From contig JAYKNF010000014.1 in assembly GCA_036172665.1 (NCBI GenBank), positions 981,001 to 1,045,000 on the forward strand: a DNA stretch of 64,000 nt, given 5' to 3'. Shown here in pieces: positions 24,333 through 38,889 of the stretch. The position numbers and the translations under genes were made by a program. The notes below the pieces were generated by a model. That model made no database searches and was not told the DNA's origin. It saw nothing but the letters and a program-made list of their open reading frames with translations. This DNA is from Prosopocoilus inquinatus. Lineage: Eukaryota; Arthropoda; Insecta; Coleoptera; Lucanidae. Each line of letters begins with the position of its first letter. The first letter of the stretch is position 1.

Positions 24333-26397
24333 ACTATTTCCAGCTTCAGCTGCGTCCGAGAACTTCTTATCTCACATCAAAGTTACTGGAGTCTATTGAA
24401 ACGGCAAATAACATGATAGATGAGTAAGGATCGATTAGATACATCACAGGAACAACGCTAATGCGTGTTGTTTCGTTTAAAACTATTTCCAGCTTCTGCT
24501 GCGTCCAAGAACTTTGTATCTCACATCAAAGTTACTGGAGTCCATCGAAACGGCAACTAACATGATAGATGAGTAAGGATCGATTAGATACATCACAGGA
24601 ACAACGCTAGTGCCTGTTGTTTCGTTTAAAACTATTTCCAGCTTCTGCTGCGTCCGAAAATTTCTTATCTCACATTAGAGTTACTGGAGTCCATCGAAAC
24701 GTCAAATAACATAGTAGCTAAGAAAGGATCGATTAGATACATCACAGGAACAACGCTAATACGTGTTGTTTCGTTCAAAACTATTTCCAGCTTCTGCTGC
24801 GTCCGAGAACTTTCTATCTCACATCAGAGATACTGGAGTATATCCAAATGTCAAATAACATGATAGATAAGTAAGGATCGGTTAGATACATCACAGAAAC
24901 AACGCTAATGCGTGTTGTTTCGTTTAAAACTATTTCCAGCTTCTGCTGCGTCCGAAAATTTCGTAGATCACATCAGAGTTACTGGAGTCCATCGAAACGT
25001 CAAATAACATAGTAGCTAAGTAAGGATCGATTAGATACATCACAGGAACAACGCTAATACTTGTTGTTTCGTTCAAAACTATTTCCAGCTTCTGCTGCGT
25101 CCGAGAACTTTGTATCTCACATCAGAGATACTGGAGTCCATCCAAACGTCAAATAACATGATAGATAAGTAAGGATCGATTAGATACATCACAGGAACAA
25201 CGCTAATGCGTGTTGTTTCGTTTAAAACTATTTCCAGCTTCTGCTGCGTCCGAAAATTTCGTATATCACATCAGAGTTACTGGAGTCCATCGAAACGTCA
25301 AATAACATAGTAGATAAGTAAGGATCGATTAGATACATCACAGGAACAACGCTAATACGTGTTGTCTCGTTTAAAACTATTTCCAGCTTCTGCTGCGTCC
25401 GAGAACATCGTATCTCACATCAGAGTAACTAGAGTCCATCGAAACGCCAAATAACATGATAGATGAGTAAGGATCGATTAGATACATCACAGGAACAACG
25501 CTAATGCGTGTTGTTTCGTTCAAAACTATTTCCAGCTTCTGCTGAGTCCGAGAACTTTGTATCTCACATCAGAGTTACTGGAGTCCATCCAAACGTCAAA
25601 TAACATGATAGATGAGTAAGGATCGATTACATACATCACAGGAACAACGCTAATGCGTGTTGTTTCGTTTAAAACTATTTCCAGCTTCAGCTGCGTCCGA
25701 GAAATTCGTATCTCGCATTAGAGTTACTGGAGTCCATCGAAACGTCAAATAATATGATAGATGAGTAAGGATCGATTAGATACATCACAGGAACAACGCT
25801 AATGCGTGTTGTTTCGTTTAAAACTATTTCCAGCTTCTGCTGCGTCCGAGAACTTCGTATCTCACGTCAGGGTTACTGGAGTCCATCCAAACGTCAAATA
25901 ACATGATAGATAAGTAAGTATCGATTAGATACAGCACAGGAACAACGCTAATACGTGTTGTTTCGTTTAAAACTATTTCCAGCTCCTGCTGCGTCCAAAA
26001 ACTTTGTATCTCACATCAGACTTACTGGAGTCCATCCAAACGTCAAATAACATGTTAGATAAGTAAGGATCGTTTAGATACATCACAGGAACAACGCTAA
26101 TGCGTGTTGTTTCGTTTAAAACTATTTCTAGCTTCAGCTGCGTCCGAGAACTTCGTATCTCACATCTAAGTTACTGGAGTCCATCGAAACGTCAAATAAC
26201 ATGATAGATAAGTAAGGATCGATTAGATACAGCACAGGAACAACGCTAATACGTGTTGTTTCGTTTAAAACTATTTCCAGCTCCTGCTGCGTCCCAAAAC
26301 ATTGTACCTCACATCAGACTTACTGGAGTCCATCCAAACGTCAAATAACATGTTAGATAAGTAAGGATCGATTAGATACATCACAGGAACAACGCTA

Positions 26398-26613
26398 ATG
26401 CGTGTTGTTTCGTTTAACACTATTTCTAGCTTCAGCTGCGTCCGAGAACTTCGTATCTCACATATAAGTTACTGGAGTCCATCGAAACACATCACAGGAA
26501 CAACGCTAATACGTGTTGTTTCGTTTAAAACTATTTCCAGCTTCTGCTGCGTCCGAAAACTTCGTATCTCACATCTAAGTTACTGGAGTCCGTCCAAACG
26601 TCAAATAATTTGA
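26398..26613 (+). repeat. Monomer with 38-bp deletion (111 bp) and its read-through frame
   Basis: At about 26489 CATCGAAAC joins directly to ACATCACAGG, losing 38 bp, and the local unit is 111 bp (TCACAGGAAC at 26381 and 26492). Because 111 is a multiple of three, a 71-codon plus-strand frame stays open and its peptide repeats a 37-residue unit. There is no reason to regard it as a gene. Confidence 0.9.
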
Positions 26614-27480
26614 TAGATGAGTAAGGATCGATTAGATACATCACAGGAATAACGATAATATGTGTTGTTTCGTTTAAAACTATTTCCAGCTGCTGCTGCG
26701 TCCGAAAACGTCGTATCTCACATCAGAGCTACTGGAGTCCATCGAAACGCCAAATAACATGATAGATGAGTAAGGATCGATTAGATACATCACAGGAACA
26801 ACGCTAATGCGTGTTGTTTCGTTTAAAACTATTTCCAGCTTCTGCTGCGTCCGAAAACGTCGTATCTCACATCAGAGCTACTGGAGTCCATCGAAACGCC
26901 AAATAACATGATATATGAGTAAGGATCGATTAGATACAGCACAGGAACAACGCTAATACGTGTTGTTTCGTTCAAAACTATTTAAAGCTTCTGCTGCGTC
27001 CGATAACTTTGTATCTCACATCAGAGTTACTGGAGTCCGTCCAAACGTCAAATAACATGATAGATGAGTAAGGATCGATTAGATACATCACAGGAACAAC
27101 GCTAATATGTGTTGTTTCGTTTAAAACTATTTCCAGCTGCTGCTGCGTCCGAAAACGTCGTATATCACATCAGAGTTACTGGAGTCCATCGAAATGTCAA
27201 ATAACATGATAGATAAGTAAGGATCGATTAGATACTACACAGGAACAACGCTAATGCGTGTTGTTTCGTTTAAAACTATTTCTAGCTTCAGCTGCGTCCG
27301 AGAACTTCGTATCTCACATCTAAGTTACTGGAGTACATCGAAACGCCAAATAACATGATAGATGAGTAAGGATCGATTAGATACAGCACAGGAACAACGC
27401 TAATACGTGTTATTTCGTTTAAAACTATTTCCAGCTCCTGCTGCGTCCAAAAACTTTGTATCTCACATCAGACTTACTGG

Positions 27481-28171
27481 AGTCCGTCCAAACGTCAATT
27501 AACATGATAGTTAAGTAAGGATCGATTAGATACATTACAGGAACAACGCTAATATGTGTTGTTTCGTTTAAAACTATTTCTAGCTTCAGCTGGGTCCGAG
27601 AACTTCGTATCTCACATCTAAGTTACTGGAGTCCATCAAGACGCCAAATAACATGATAGATGAGTAAGGATCGATTAGATACATCACAGGAACAACGCTA
27701 ATACGTGTTGTTTCGTTCAAAACTATTTCCAGCTTCTGCTGCGTCCGAAATCTTTGTATCTCACATCAGAGTTACTGGAGTCCATCCAAACGTCAAATAA
27801 CATGATAGATGAGTAAGGATCGATTAGATACTACACAGGAACAACGCTAATGCGTGTTGTTTCGTTTAAAACTATTTCCAGCTGCCGCTGCGTCCGAAAA
27901 CGTCGTATCTCACATCAGAGTTACTGGAGTCCATCGAAATGTCAAATAACATGATAGATAAGTAAGGATCGATTAGATACAGCACAGGAACAACGCTAAT
28001 GCGTGTTGTTTCGTTTAAAACTATTTCTAGCTTCAGCTGGGTCCGAGAACTTCGTATCTCACATCTAAGTTACTGGAGTCCATCAAGACGCCAAATAACA
28101 TGATAGATGAGTAGGGATCGATTAGATACATCACAGGAACAACGCTAACGCGTGTTGTTTCGTTTAAAACT
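27481..28171 (+). repeat. Duplicated block F, copy 2
   Basis: Partner of 20300-20990, with TTCAGCTGGG at 28029 where copy 1 has ATCAGCTGGG. It is followed by a different dimer series marked by AACGCTAACGCG. Confidence 0.8.
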
Positions 28172-28734
28172 ATTTCCAGCTTCTGCTGCGTCCGAGAACT
28201 TCGTATCTCACGTCAGGGTTACTGGAGTCCATCCAAAAGTCAAATAACATGATAGATAAGTAAGGATCGATTAGATACATCACAGGAACAACGCTAATGC
28301 GTGTTGTTTCGTTTAAAAGTATTTCTAGCTTCAGCTGCGTCCGAGAACTTCGTATCTCACATCTAAGTTACTGGAGTCCATCGAAACGTCAAATAACATG
28401 ATAGATGAGTAAGGATCGATTAGATACATCACAGGAACAACGCTAACGCGTGTTGTTTCGTTTAAAACTATTTCCAGCTTCTGCTGCGTCCGAGAATTTC
28501 GTATCTCACGTCAGGGTTACTGGAGTCCATCCAAAAGTCAAATAATATGATAGATAAGTAAGGATCGATTAGATACATCACAGGAACAACGCTAATGCGT
28601 GTTGTTTCGTTTAAAACTATTTCTAGCTTCAGCTGCGTCCGAGAACTTCGTATCTCACATCTAAGTTACTGGAGTCCATCGAAACGTCAAATAACATGAT
28701 AGATAAGTAAGGATCGATTAGATACAGCACAGGA
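28139..28734 (+). repeat. Near-identical tandem dimer (2 x 298 bp)
   Basis: AACGCTAACG occurs at 28139-28148 and again at 28439-28448 within a one- or two-base reading error of 298 bp spacing. Each unit pairs a CACGTCAGGG, CCAAAAGTC monomer with a TTTCTAGCTTCAGCTG, CATCTAAG monomer. Units differ at a few bases, such as AAAAGTATT against AAAACTATT and ATAACATG against ATAATATG. Confidence 0.78.
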
Positions 28735-30354
28735 ACAACGCTAATACGTGTTGTTTCGTTTAAAACTATTTCCAGCTCCTGCTGCGTCCCAAAACATTCT
28801 ACCTCACATCAGACTTACTGGAGTCCATCCAAACGTCAAATAACATGTTAGATAAGTAAGGATCGTTTAGATACATCACAGGAACAACGCTAATACGTGT
28901 TGTTTCGTTCAAAACTATTTCCAGCTTCTGCTGCGTCCGAAATCTTTGTGTCTCTCATCAGAGTTACTGGAGTCCATCCAAACGTCAAATAACATGATAG
29001 ATGAGTAAGGAAGATTAGATACATCACAGGAACAACGCTAATACATGTTGTTTCGTTTAAAACTGTTTCCAGCTTCTGCTGCGTCCGAAAACTTCGTATC
29101 TCACATCAGAGTTACTGGAGTCCATCGAAACGTCAAATAACATGATAGATAAGTAAGTATCGATTAGATACAGCACAGGAACAACGCTAATACGTGTTGT
29201 TTCGTTTAAAACTATTTCCAGCTCCTGCTGCGTCAAAAAACTTTGTATCTCACATCAGACTTACTGGAGTCCATCCAAACGTCAAATAACATGTTAGATA
29301 AGTAAGTATCGTTTAGATACATCACAGGAACAACGCTAATGCGTGTTGTTTCGTTTAAAACTATTTCCAGCTTCTGCTGCATCCTAGAACTTCGTATCTC
29401 ACGTCAGGGTTACTGGAGTCCATCCAAACGTCAAATAACATGATAGATGAGTAAGGATCGATTAGATACATCACAGGAACAACGCTAATACGTGTTGTTT
29501 CGTTTAAAACTATTTCCAGCTTCTGCTGCGTCCGAAAATTTCGTATCTCACATTAGAGATACTGGAGTCCATCGAAACGTCAAATAATATGATAGATGAG
29601 TAAGGATCGATTAGATACATCACAGGAACAACGCTAATGCGTGTTGTTTCGTTTAAAACTATTTCCAGCTTCTGCTGCGTCCGAGAACTTCGTATCTCAC
29701 GTCAGGGTTACTGGAGTCCATCCAAACGTCAAATAACATGTTAGATAAGTAAGGATCGTTTAGATACATCACAGGAACAACGCTAATGCGTGTTGTTTCG
29801 TTTAAAACTATTTCTAGCTTCAGCTGCGTACGAGAACTTCGTATCTCACATCTAAGTTACTGGAGTCCATCGTAACGCCAAATAACATGATAGATGAGTA
29901 AGGATCGATTAGATACAGCACAGGAACAACGCTAATACGTGTTGTTTCGTTTAAAACTATTTCCAGCTTCGGCTGCGACCGAGAACTTCGTATCTCAAGT
30001 CAGGGTTACTGGAGTCCATCCAAACGTCAAATAACATGATAGATAAGTAAGGATCGATTAGATACATCACAGGAACAACGCTAATGCATGTTGTTTCGTT
30101 TAAAACTATTTCTAGCTTCAGCTGCGTACGAGAACTTCGTATCTCAAGTCAGGGTTATTGGAGTCCATCCAAACGTCAAATAACATGATAGATGAGTAAG
30201 GATCGATTAGATACATCACAGGAACAACGCTAATACGTGTTGTTTCGTTTAAAACTATTTCCAGCTTCTGCTGCGTCCGAAAACTTCGTATCTCACATCA
30301 GAGTTACTGGAGTCCATCGAAACGTCAAATAACATGATAGATGAGTAAGGATCG

Positions 30355-30660
30355 ATTAGATATATCACAGGAACAACGCCAATACGTGTTGCTTCGTTTA
30401 AAACTATTTCCAGCTTCTGCTGCGTCCGAAAACGTCGTATCTCACATTAGAGTTACTGGAATCCATCGAAACGTCAAATAACATAGTAGCTAAGTAAGGA
30501 TCGATTAGATACATCACAGGAACAACGCTAATGCGTGTTGTTTCGTTTAAAACTATTTCCAGCTTCTGCTTCGTCCGAAAATTTCGTATCTCACATTAGA
30601 GTTACTGGAGTCGATCGAAACGTCAAATAACATAGTAGCTAAGTAAGGATCGATTAGATA
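30355..30660 (+). repeat. Duplicated block J, copy 1 (partner about 33774-34079)
   Basis: Two monomers with TATATCACAGG, AACGCCAATACG and TTGCTTCG, then TACTGGAATCC and CTTCGTCCGAAAATTTC, recur at an offset of 3419 bp (23 monomers, minus 9, plus 1). The same TATATCAC class also occurs near 8147, 8892 and 19455. Confidence 0.78.
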
Positions 30661-30839
30661 TATCACAGGAACAAACGCCAATACGTGTTGCTTCGTTTAA
30701 AACTATTTCCAGCTTCTGCTGCGTCCGAGATCTTCGTATCTCACGTCAGGGTTACTGGAGTACATCCAAACGTCAAATAACATGATAGATAAGTAAGGAT
30801 CGATTAGATACATCACAGGAACAACGCTAATATGTGTTG

Positions 30840-32640
30840 TTTCGTTTAAAACTATTTCCAGCTTCTGCTGCGTCCGAAATCTTTGTATCTCTCATCCTAG
30901 TTACTGGAGTCCATCCAAACGTCAAATAACATGATAGATGAGTAAGGATCGATTAGATACATTACAGGAACAACGCTAATATGTGTTGTTTCGTTTAAAA
31001 CTATTTCCAGCTGCTGCTGCGTCCGAAAACGTCGTATCTCACATCAGAGTTACTGGAGTCCATCCAAACGTCAAATAACATGTTAGATAAGTAAGGATCG
31101 TTTAGATACATCACAGGAACAACGCTAATACGTGTTGTTTCGTTCAAAACTATTTCCAGCTTCTACTGCGTCCGAGAACTTTGTATCTCCCATCAGAGTT
31201 ACTGGAGTCCGTCCAAACGTCAAATAACATGATAGATGAGTAAGGATCGATTAGATACATCACAGGAACAACGCTAATACGTGTTGTTTCGTTTAAAACT
31301 ATTTCCAGCTTCTGCTGCGTCCGAGATCTTCGTATCTCACGTCAGGGTTACTGGAGTACATCCAAACGTCAAATAACATGATAGATAAGTAAGGATCGAT
31401 TAGATACATCACAGGAACAACGCTAATGCGTGTTGTTTCGTTTAAAACTATTTCTAGCTTCAGCTGCGTCCGAGAACTTCGTATCTCACATCTAAGTTAC
31501 TGGAGTCCATCGTAACACCAAATAATATGATAGATGAATAAGGATCGATTAGATACATCACAGGAACAACGCTAATGCGTGTTGTTTCGTTTAAAACTAT
31601 TTCCAGCTTCTGCTGCGTCCGAAAACGTCGTATCTCACATCAGAGTTACTGGAGCCCATCGAAACGTCAAATAACATGATAGATAAGTAAGGATCGATTA
31701 GATACAGCACAGGAACAACGCTTAAACGTGTTGTTTCGTTTAAAACTATTTCCAGCTTCTGCTGCGTCCGAAAACGTCGTATCTCACATCAGAGTTACTG
31801 GAGCCCATCGAAACGTCAAATAACATGGTAGATAAGTAAGGATCGATTAGATACAGCACAGGAACAACGCTAAAACGTGTTGTTTCGTTTACAACTATTT
31901 CCAGCTCCTGCTGCGTCCGAGAACTTCGTATCTCACGTCAGGGTTACTGGAGTCCTTCCAAACGTCAAATAACATAGTAGCTAAGTAAGGATCGATTAGA
32001 TACAGCACAGGAACAACGCTAAAACGTGTTGTTTCGTTTACAACTATTTCCAGCTCCTGCTGCGTCCGAAAACTTCGTATCTCACATCAGAGTTACTGGA
32101 GCCCATCGAAACGTCAAATAACATGATAGATAAGTAAGGATCGATTAGATACAGCACAGGAACAACGCTAAAACGTGTTGTTTCGTTTACAACTATTTCC
32201 AGCTCCTGCTGCTTACGAAAACTTCGTATCTCACATCTAAGTTACTGGAGTCCATCGAAACGCCAAATAACATGATAGATGAGTAAGGATCGATTAGATA
32301 CTTCACAGGAACAACGCTAATGCGTGTTGTTTCGTTTAAAACTATTTCCAGCTCCTGCTGCGTCCAAAAACTTTGTATCTCACATCAGACTTACTGGAGT
32401 CCATCCAAACGTCAAATAACATGTTAGATAAGTAAGGATCGTTTAGATACATCACAGGAACAACGCTAATACGTGTTGTTTCGTTCAAAACTATTTCCAG
32501 CTTCTACTGCGTCCGAGAACTTTGTATCTCCCATCAGAGTTACTGGAGTCCGTCCAAACGTCAAATAACATGATAGATGCGTAAGGATCGATTAGATACA
32601 TCACAGGAACAACGCTAATACGTGTTGTTTCGTTTAAAAC
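30840..32640 (+). repeat. Duplicated block K, copy 1 (partner about 36791-38889)
   Basis: The offset changes from 5951 to 6100 and then 6249 bp, stepping by exactly one monomer each time, so the second copy holds two extra monomers. Shared markers are TCTCCCATCAG (31184 and 37284), GAGATCTTCG, CATCGTAACACC, CATTTCC or TTTACAACTATT spacers, GTCCTTCC and GCTTACGAAAAC (32211 and 38460). Confidence 0.82.
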
Positions 32641-33339
32641 TATTTCCAGCTTCTGCTGCGTCCGAGAACTTCGTATCTCACGTCAGGGATACTGGAGTAC
32701 ATCCAAACGTCAAATAACATGATAGATAAGTAAGGATCGATTAGATACATCACAGGAACAACGCTAATGCGTGTTGTTTCGTTTAAAACTATTTCTAGCT
32801 TCAGCTGCGCCCGAGAACTTCGTATCTCACATCTAAGCTACTGGAGTCCATCGTAACACCAAATAACATGATAGATGAGTAAGGATCGATTAGATACATC
32901 ACAGGAACAACGCTAATGCGTGTTGTTTCGTTTAAAACTATTTCCAGCTTCTGCTGCGTCCGAGAACTTCGTATCTCACGTCAGGGTTACTGGAGTCCAT
33001 CCAAACGTCAAATAACATGATAGATAAGTAAGGATCAATTAGATACAGCACAGGAACAACGCTAATACGTGTTGTTTCGTTTAAAACTATTTCCAGCTCC
33101 TGCTGCTTCCAAAAACTTTGTATCTCACATCAGACTTACTGGAGTCCATCCAAACTTTAAATTACATGTTAGATAAGTAAGGATCGATTAAATACATCAC
33201 AGGAACGACGCTAATACGTGTTGTTTCGTTTAAAACTATTTCCAGCTTCTGCTGCGTCCGAAAACGTCGTATCTCACATCAGACTTACTGGAGTCCATCG
33301 AAACGTCAAATAACATGATAGATGAGTAAGGATCGATTA

Positions 33340-33360
33340 GATACATCACAGGAATGCGTG
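33340..33360 (+). other. 9-bp deletion in one monomer
   Basis: ATCACAGGAATGCGTG replaces the usual ATCACAGGAACAACGCTAATGCGTG form, removing nine bases including AACAAC, so this copy has lost one arm of the dyad. Confidence 0.88.
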
Positions 33361-34990
33361 TTGTTTCGTTTAAAACTATTTCCATCTTCTGCTGCGTCCG
33401 AAAACGGCGTATCCCACATCAGAGCTACTGGAGTCCATCGAAACGCCAAATAACATGATAGATGAGTAAGGATCGATTAGATATATCACAGGAACAACGC
33501 TAATATGTGTTGTTTCGTTTAAAACTATTTCCAGCTGCTGCTGCGTCGGAAAATTTCGTATCTCACGTTAGAGTTACTGGAGTCCATCGAAACGTCAAAT
33601 AACATAGTAGCTAAGTAAGGATCGATTAGATACATCACAGGAACAACGCTAATAGGTGTTGTTTCGTTCAAAACTATTTCCAGCTTCTGCTGCGTCCAAA
33701 AACTTTGTATCTCACATCAGAGTTACTGGAGTCCATCCAAACGTCAAATAACATGATAGATGAGTAAGGATCGATTAGATATATCACAGGAACAACGCCA
33801 ATACGTGTTGCTTCGTTTAAAACTATTTCCAGCTTCTGCTGCGTCCGAAAACGTCGTATCTCACATTAGAGTTACTGGAATCCATCGAAACGTCAAATAA
33901 CATAGTAGCTAAGTAAGGATCGATTAGATACATCACAGGAACAACGCTAATGCGTGTTGTTTCGTTTAAAACTATTTCCAGCTTCTGCTTCGTCCGAAAA
34001 TTTCGTATCTCACATTAGAGTTACTGGAGTCGATCGAAACGTCAAATAACATAGTAGCTAAGTAAGGATCGATTAGATATATCACAGGAACAACGCCAAT
34101 ACGTGTTGCTTCGTTTAAAACTATTTCCAGCTTCTGCTGCGTCCGAAAATTTCGTATCTCACATTAGAGTTACTGGAGTCGATCGAAACGTCAAATAACA
34201 TAGTAGCTAAGTAAGGATCGATTAGATATATCACAGGAACAACGCCAATACATGTTGCTTCGTTTAAAACTATTTCCAGCTTCTGCTGCGTCCGATAACC
34301 TTGTATCTCACATTAGAGTTACTGGAGTCTGTCCAAACGTCAAATAACATGATAGATGAGTAAGGATCGATTAGATACATTACAGGAACAACGCTAATAT
34401 GTGTTGTTTCGTTTAAAACTATTTCCAGCTGCTGCTGCGTCCGAAAACGTCGTATCTCACATCAGAGTTACTGGAGTCCATCGAAATGTCAAATAACATG
34501 ATAGATAAGTAAGGATCGATTAGATACAGCACAGGAACAACGCTAATACGTGTTGTTTCGTTTAAAACTATTTCCAGCTCCTGCTGCGTCCAAAAACTTT
34601 GTATCTCACATCAGAGTTACTGGAGTCCATCCAAACGTCAAATAACATGATAGATGAGTAAGGATCGATTAGATACATCACCGGAACAACGCTAATACGT
34701 GTTGTTTCGTTTAAAACTATTTCCAGCTTCTGCTGCGTCCGAAAACTTCGTATCTCACATCAGAGTTACTGGAGTCCATCGAAACGTCAAATAACATGAT
34801 AGATAAGTAAGTATCGATTAGATACAGCACAAGAACAACGCTAATACGTGTTGTTTCGTTTAAAACTATTTCCAGCTCCTGCTGCGTCCAAAAACTTTGT
34901 ATCTCACATCAGACTTACTGGAGTGTATCCAAACGTTAAATAACATGTTAGATAAGTAAGGATCGTTTAGATACATCACAGGAACAACGC

Positions 34991-35288
34991 TAATAGGTGT
35001 TGTTTCGTTCAAAACTATTTCCAGCTTCTGCTGCGTCCGAAATCTTTGTATCTCTCATCCTAGTTACTGGAGTCCATCCAAACGTCAAATAACATGATAG
35101 ATGAGTAAGGATCGATTAGATACATCACAGGAACAACGCTAATAGGTGTTGTTTCGTTCAAAACTATTTCCAGCTTCTGCTGCGTCCGAAATCTTTGTAT
35201 CTCTCATCCTAGTTACTGGAGTCCATCCAAACGTCAAATAACATGATAGATGAGTAAGGATCGATTAGATACATCACAGGAACAACGC
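34991..35288 (+). repeat. Single-monomer exact tandem duplication (2 x 149 bp)
   Basis: 34991-35139 and 35140-35288 read as identical, both carrying AATAGGTG, GAAATCTTTG and CTCATCCTAG. It is the clearest fresh duplication of one monomer in the window. Confidence 0.88.
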
Positions 35289-36790
35289 TAATACGTGTTG
35301 TTTCGTTTAATACTATTTCCAGCTTCTGCTGCGTCCGGAAACGTCGTATCTCACATCAGAGTTACTGGAGTCCATCGAAACGTCAAATAACATGATAGAT
35401 GAGTAAGGATCGATTAGATACATCACAGGAACAACGCTAATGCCTGTTGCTTCGTTTAAAACTATTTCCAGCTTCTGCTGCGTCCGAGAACTTCGTATCT
35501 CACGTCAGGGTTACTGGAGTCCATCCAAACGTCAAATAACATGATAGATAAGTAAGGATCGATTAGATACAGCACAGGAACAACGCTAATACGTGTTGTT
35601 TCGTTTAAAACTATTTCCAGCTCCTGCTGCGTCCCAAAACTTTGTATCTCACATCAGACACACTGGAGTCCATCCAAACGTCAAATAACATGTTAGCTAA
35701 GTAAGGATCGTTTAGATACATCACAGGAACAACGCTAATAGGTGGTGTATCTTTCAAAAGTATTTCCAGCTTCTGCTGCGTCCGAAATCTTTGTATCTCT
35801 CATCAGAGTTACTGGAGTCCACCCAAACGTCAAATAACATGATAGATGAGTAAGGATCGATTAGATACATCACAGGAACAACGCTAATACGTGTTGTTTA
35901 GTTTAAAACTATTTCCAGCTTCTGCTGCGTCCGAAAACGTCGTATCTCACATCAGAGTTACTGGAGTTAATCCAAACGTCAAATAACATGATAGATAAGT
36001 AAGGATCGATTAGATATAGCACAGGAACAACGCTAATACGTGTTGTTTCGTTTAAAACTATTTCCAGCTCCTGCTGCGTCCAAAAACTTTGTATCTCACA
36101 TCAGAGTTACTGGAGTCCATCCAAACGTCAAATAACATGATAGATGAGTAAGGATCGATTAGATACATCACAGGAACAACGCTAATACGTGTTGTTTCGT
36201 TTAAAACTATTTCCAGCTTCTGCTGCGTCCGAAAACTTCGTATCTCACATCAGAGTTACTGGAGTTCATCCAAACGTCAAATAGCATGACAGATGAGTAA
36301 GGATCGATTAGATACATCACAGGAACAACGCTAATACGTGTTGTTTCGTTCAAAACTATTTCCAGCTTCTGCTGCGTCCGATAACTTTGTATCTCACATC
36401 AGAGTTACTGGAGTCTGTCCAAACCTCAAATAACATGATAGATGAGTAAGGATCGATTAGATACATTACAGGAACAACGCTAATATGTGTTGTTTCGTTT
36501 AAAACTATTTCCAGCTCCTGCTGCGTCCCAAAACTTTGTATCTCATATCAGACACACTGGAGTCCATCCAAACGTCAAATAACATGTTAGATAAGTAAGG
36601 ATCGTTTAGATACATCACAGAAACAACGCTAATACGTGTTGTTTCGTTTAAAACTATTTCCAGCTCCTGCTGCGTCCAAAAACTTTGTATCTCACATCAG
36701 ACTTACTGGAGTGTATCCAAACGTTAAATAACATGTTAGATAAGGAAGGATCGTTTAGATACATCACAGGAACAACGCTAATAGGTGTTG

Positions 36791-38889
36791 TTTCGTTCAA
36801 AACTATTTCCAGCTTCTGCTGCGTCCGAAATCTTTGTATCTCTCATCCTAGTTACTGGAGTCCATCCAAACGTCAAATAACATGATAGATGAGTAAGGAT
36901 CGATTAGATACATTACAGGAACAACGCTAATATGTGTTGTTTCGTTTAAAACTATTTCCAGCTGCTGCTGCGTCCGAAAACGTCGTATCTCACATCAGAG
37001 TTACTGGAGTCCATCCAAACGTCAAATAACATGATAGATGAGTAAGGATCGATTAGATACATTACAGGAACAACGCTAATACGTGTTGTTTCGTTTAAAA
37101 CTATTTCCAGCTCCTGCTGCGTCCAAAAACTTTGTATCTCACATCAGACTTACTGGAGTCCATCCAAACGTCAAATAACATGTTAGATAAGTAAGGATCG
37201 TTTAGATACATCACAGGAACAACGCTAATACGTGTTGTTTCGTTCAAAACTATTTCCAGCTTCTACTGCGTCCGAGAACTTTGTATCTCCCATCAGAGTT
37301 ACTGGAGTCCGTCCAAACGTCAAATAACATGATAGATGAGTAAGGATCGATTAGATACATCACAGGAACAACGCTAATACGTGTTGTTTCGTTTAAAACT
37401 ATTTCCAGCTTCTGCTGCGTCCGAGATCTTCGTATCTCACGTCAGGGTTACTGGAGTACATCCAAACGTCAAATAACATGATGGATAAGTAAGGATCGAT
37501 TAGATACATCACAGGAACAACGCTAATGCGTGTTGTTTCGTTTAAAACTATTTCTAGCTTCAGCTGCGTCCGAGAACTTCGTATCTCACATCTAAGTTAC
37601 TGGAGTCCATCGTAACACCAAATAACATGATAGATGAATAAGGATCGATTAGATACATCACAGGAACAACGCTAATGCGTGTTGTTTCGTTTAAAACTAT
37701 TTCCAGCTTCTGCTGCGTCCGAAAACGTCGTATCTCACATCAGAGTTACTGGAGCCCATCGAAACGTCAAATAACATGATAGATAAGTAAGGATCGATTA
37801 GATACAGCACAGGAACAACGCTTAAACGTGTTGTTTCGTTTAAAACCATTTCCAGCTTCTGCTGCGTCCGAAAACGTCGTATCTCACATCAGAGTTACTG
37901 GAGCCCATCGAAACGTCAAATAACATGATAGATAAGTAAGGATCGATTAGATACAGCACAGGAACAACGCTAAAACGTGTTGTTTCGTTTACAACTATTT
38001 CCAGCTCCTGCTGCGTCCGAAAACTTCGTATCTCACATCTAAGTTACTGGAGTCCATCGAAACGCCAAATAACATGATAGATGAGTAAGGATCGATTAGA
38101 TACTTCACAGGAACAACGCTAATGCGTGTTGTTTCGTTTAAAACTATTTCCAGCTTCTGCTGCGTCCGAGAACTTCGTATCTCACGTCAGGGTTACTGGA
38201 GTCCTTCCAAACGTCAAATAACATAGTAGCTAAGTAAGGATCGATTAGATACAGCACAGGAACAACGCTAAAACGTGTTGTTTCGTTTACAACTATTTCC
38301 AGCTCCTGCTGCGTCCGAAAACTTCGTATCTCACATCAGAGTTACTGGAGCCCATCGAAACGTCAAATAACATGATAGATAAGTAAGGATCGATTAGATA
38401 CAGCACAGGAACAACGCTAAAACGTGTTGTTTCGTTTACAACTATTTCCAGCTCCTGCTGCTTACGAAAACTTCGTATCTCACATCTAAGTTACTGGAGT
38501 CCATCGAAACGCCAAATAACATGATAGATGAGTAAGGATCGATTAGATACTTCACAGGAACAACGCTAATGCGTGTTGTTTCGTTTAAAACTATTTCCAG
38601 CTCCTGCTGCGTCCAAAAACTTTGTATCTCACATCAGACTTACTGGAGTCCATCCAAACGTCAAATAACATGTTAGATAAGGAAGGATCGTTTAGATACA
38701 TCACAGGAACAACGCTAATACGTGTTGTTTCGTTCAAAACTATTTCCAGCTTCTACTGCGTCCGAGAACTTTGTATCTCCCATCAGAGTTACTGGAGTCC
38801 GTCCAAACGTCAAATAACATGATAGATGAGTAAGGATCGATTAGATACATCACAGGAACAACGCTAATACGTGTTGTTTCGTTTAAAAC
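36791..38889 (+). repeat. Duplicated block K, copy 2
   Basis: Partner of 30840-32640 with two additional monomers. It includes a GATAAGGAAGG change near 38677 that opens the 66-codon frame at 38622; copy 1 has GATAAGTAAGG and no such frame. Confidence 0.82.

Larger units (their letters stand above)
20990..30355 (+). repeat. Zone 2: mixed monomer classes, no genes
   Basis: Apart from the blocks listed separately, this stretch is ordinary 149-bp monomers of many classes without an obvious long period. Single-base length changes sit near 28990-29020 (GTAAGGAAGATTAG, minus 1). No gene, RNA or foreign insertion is visible. Confidence 0.8.
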
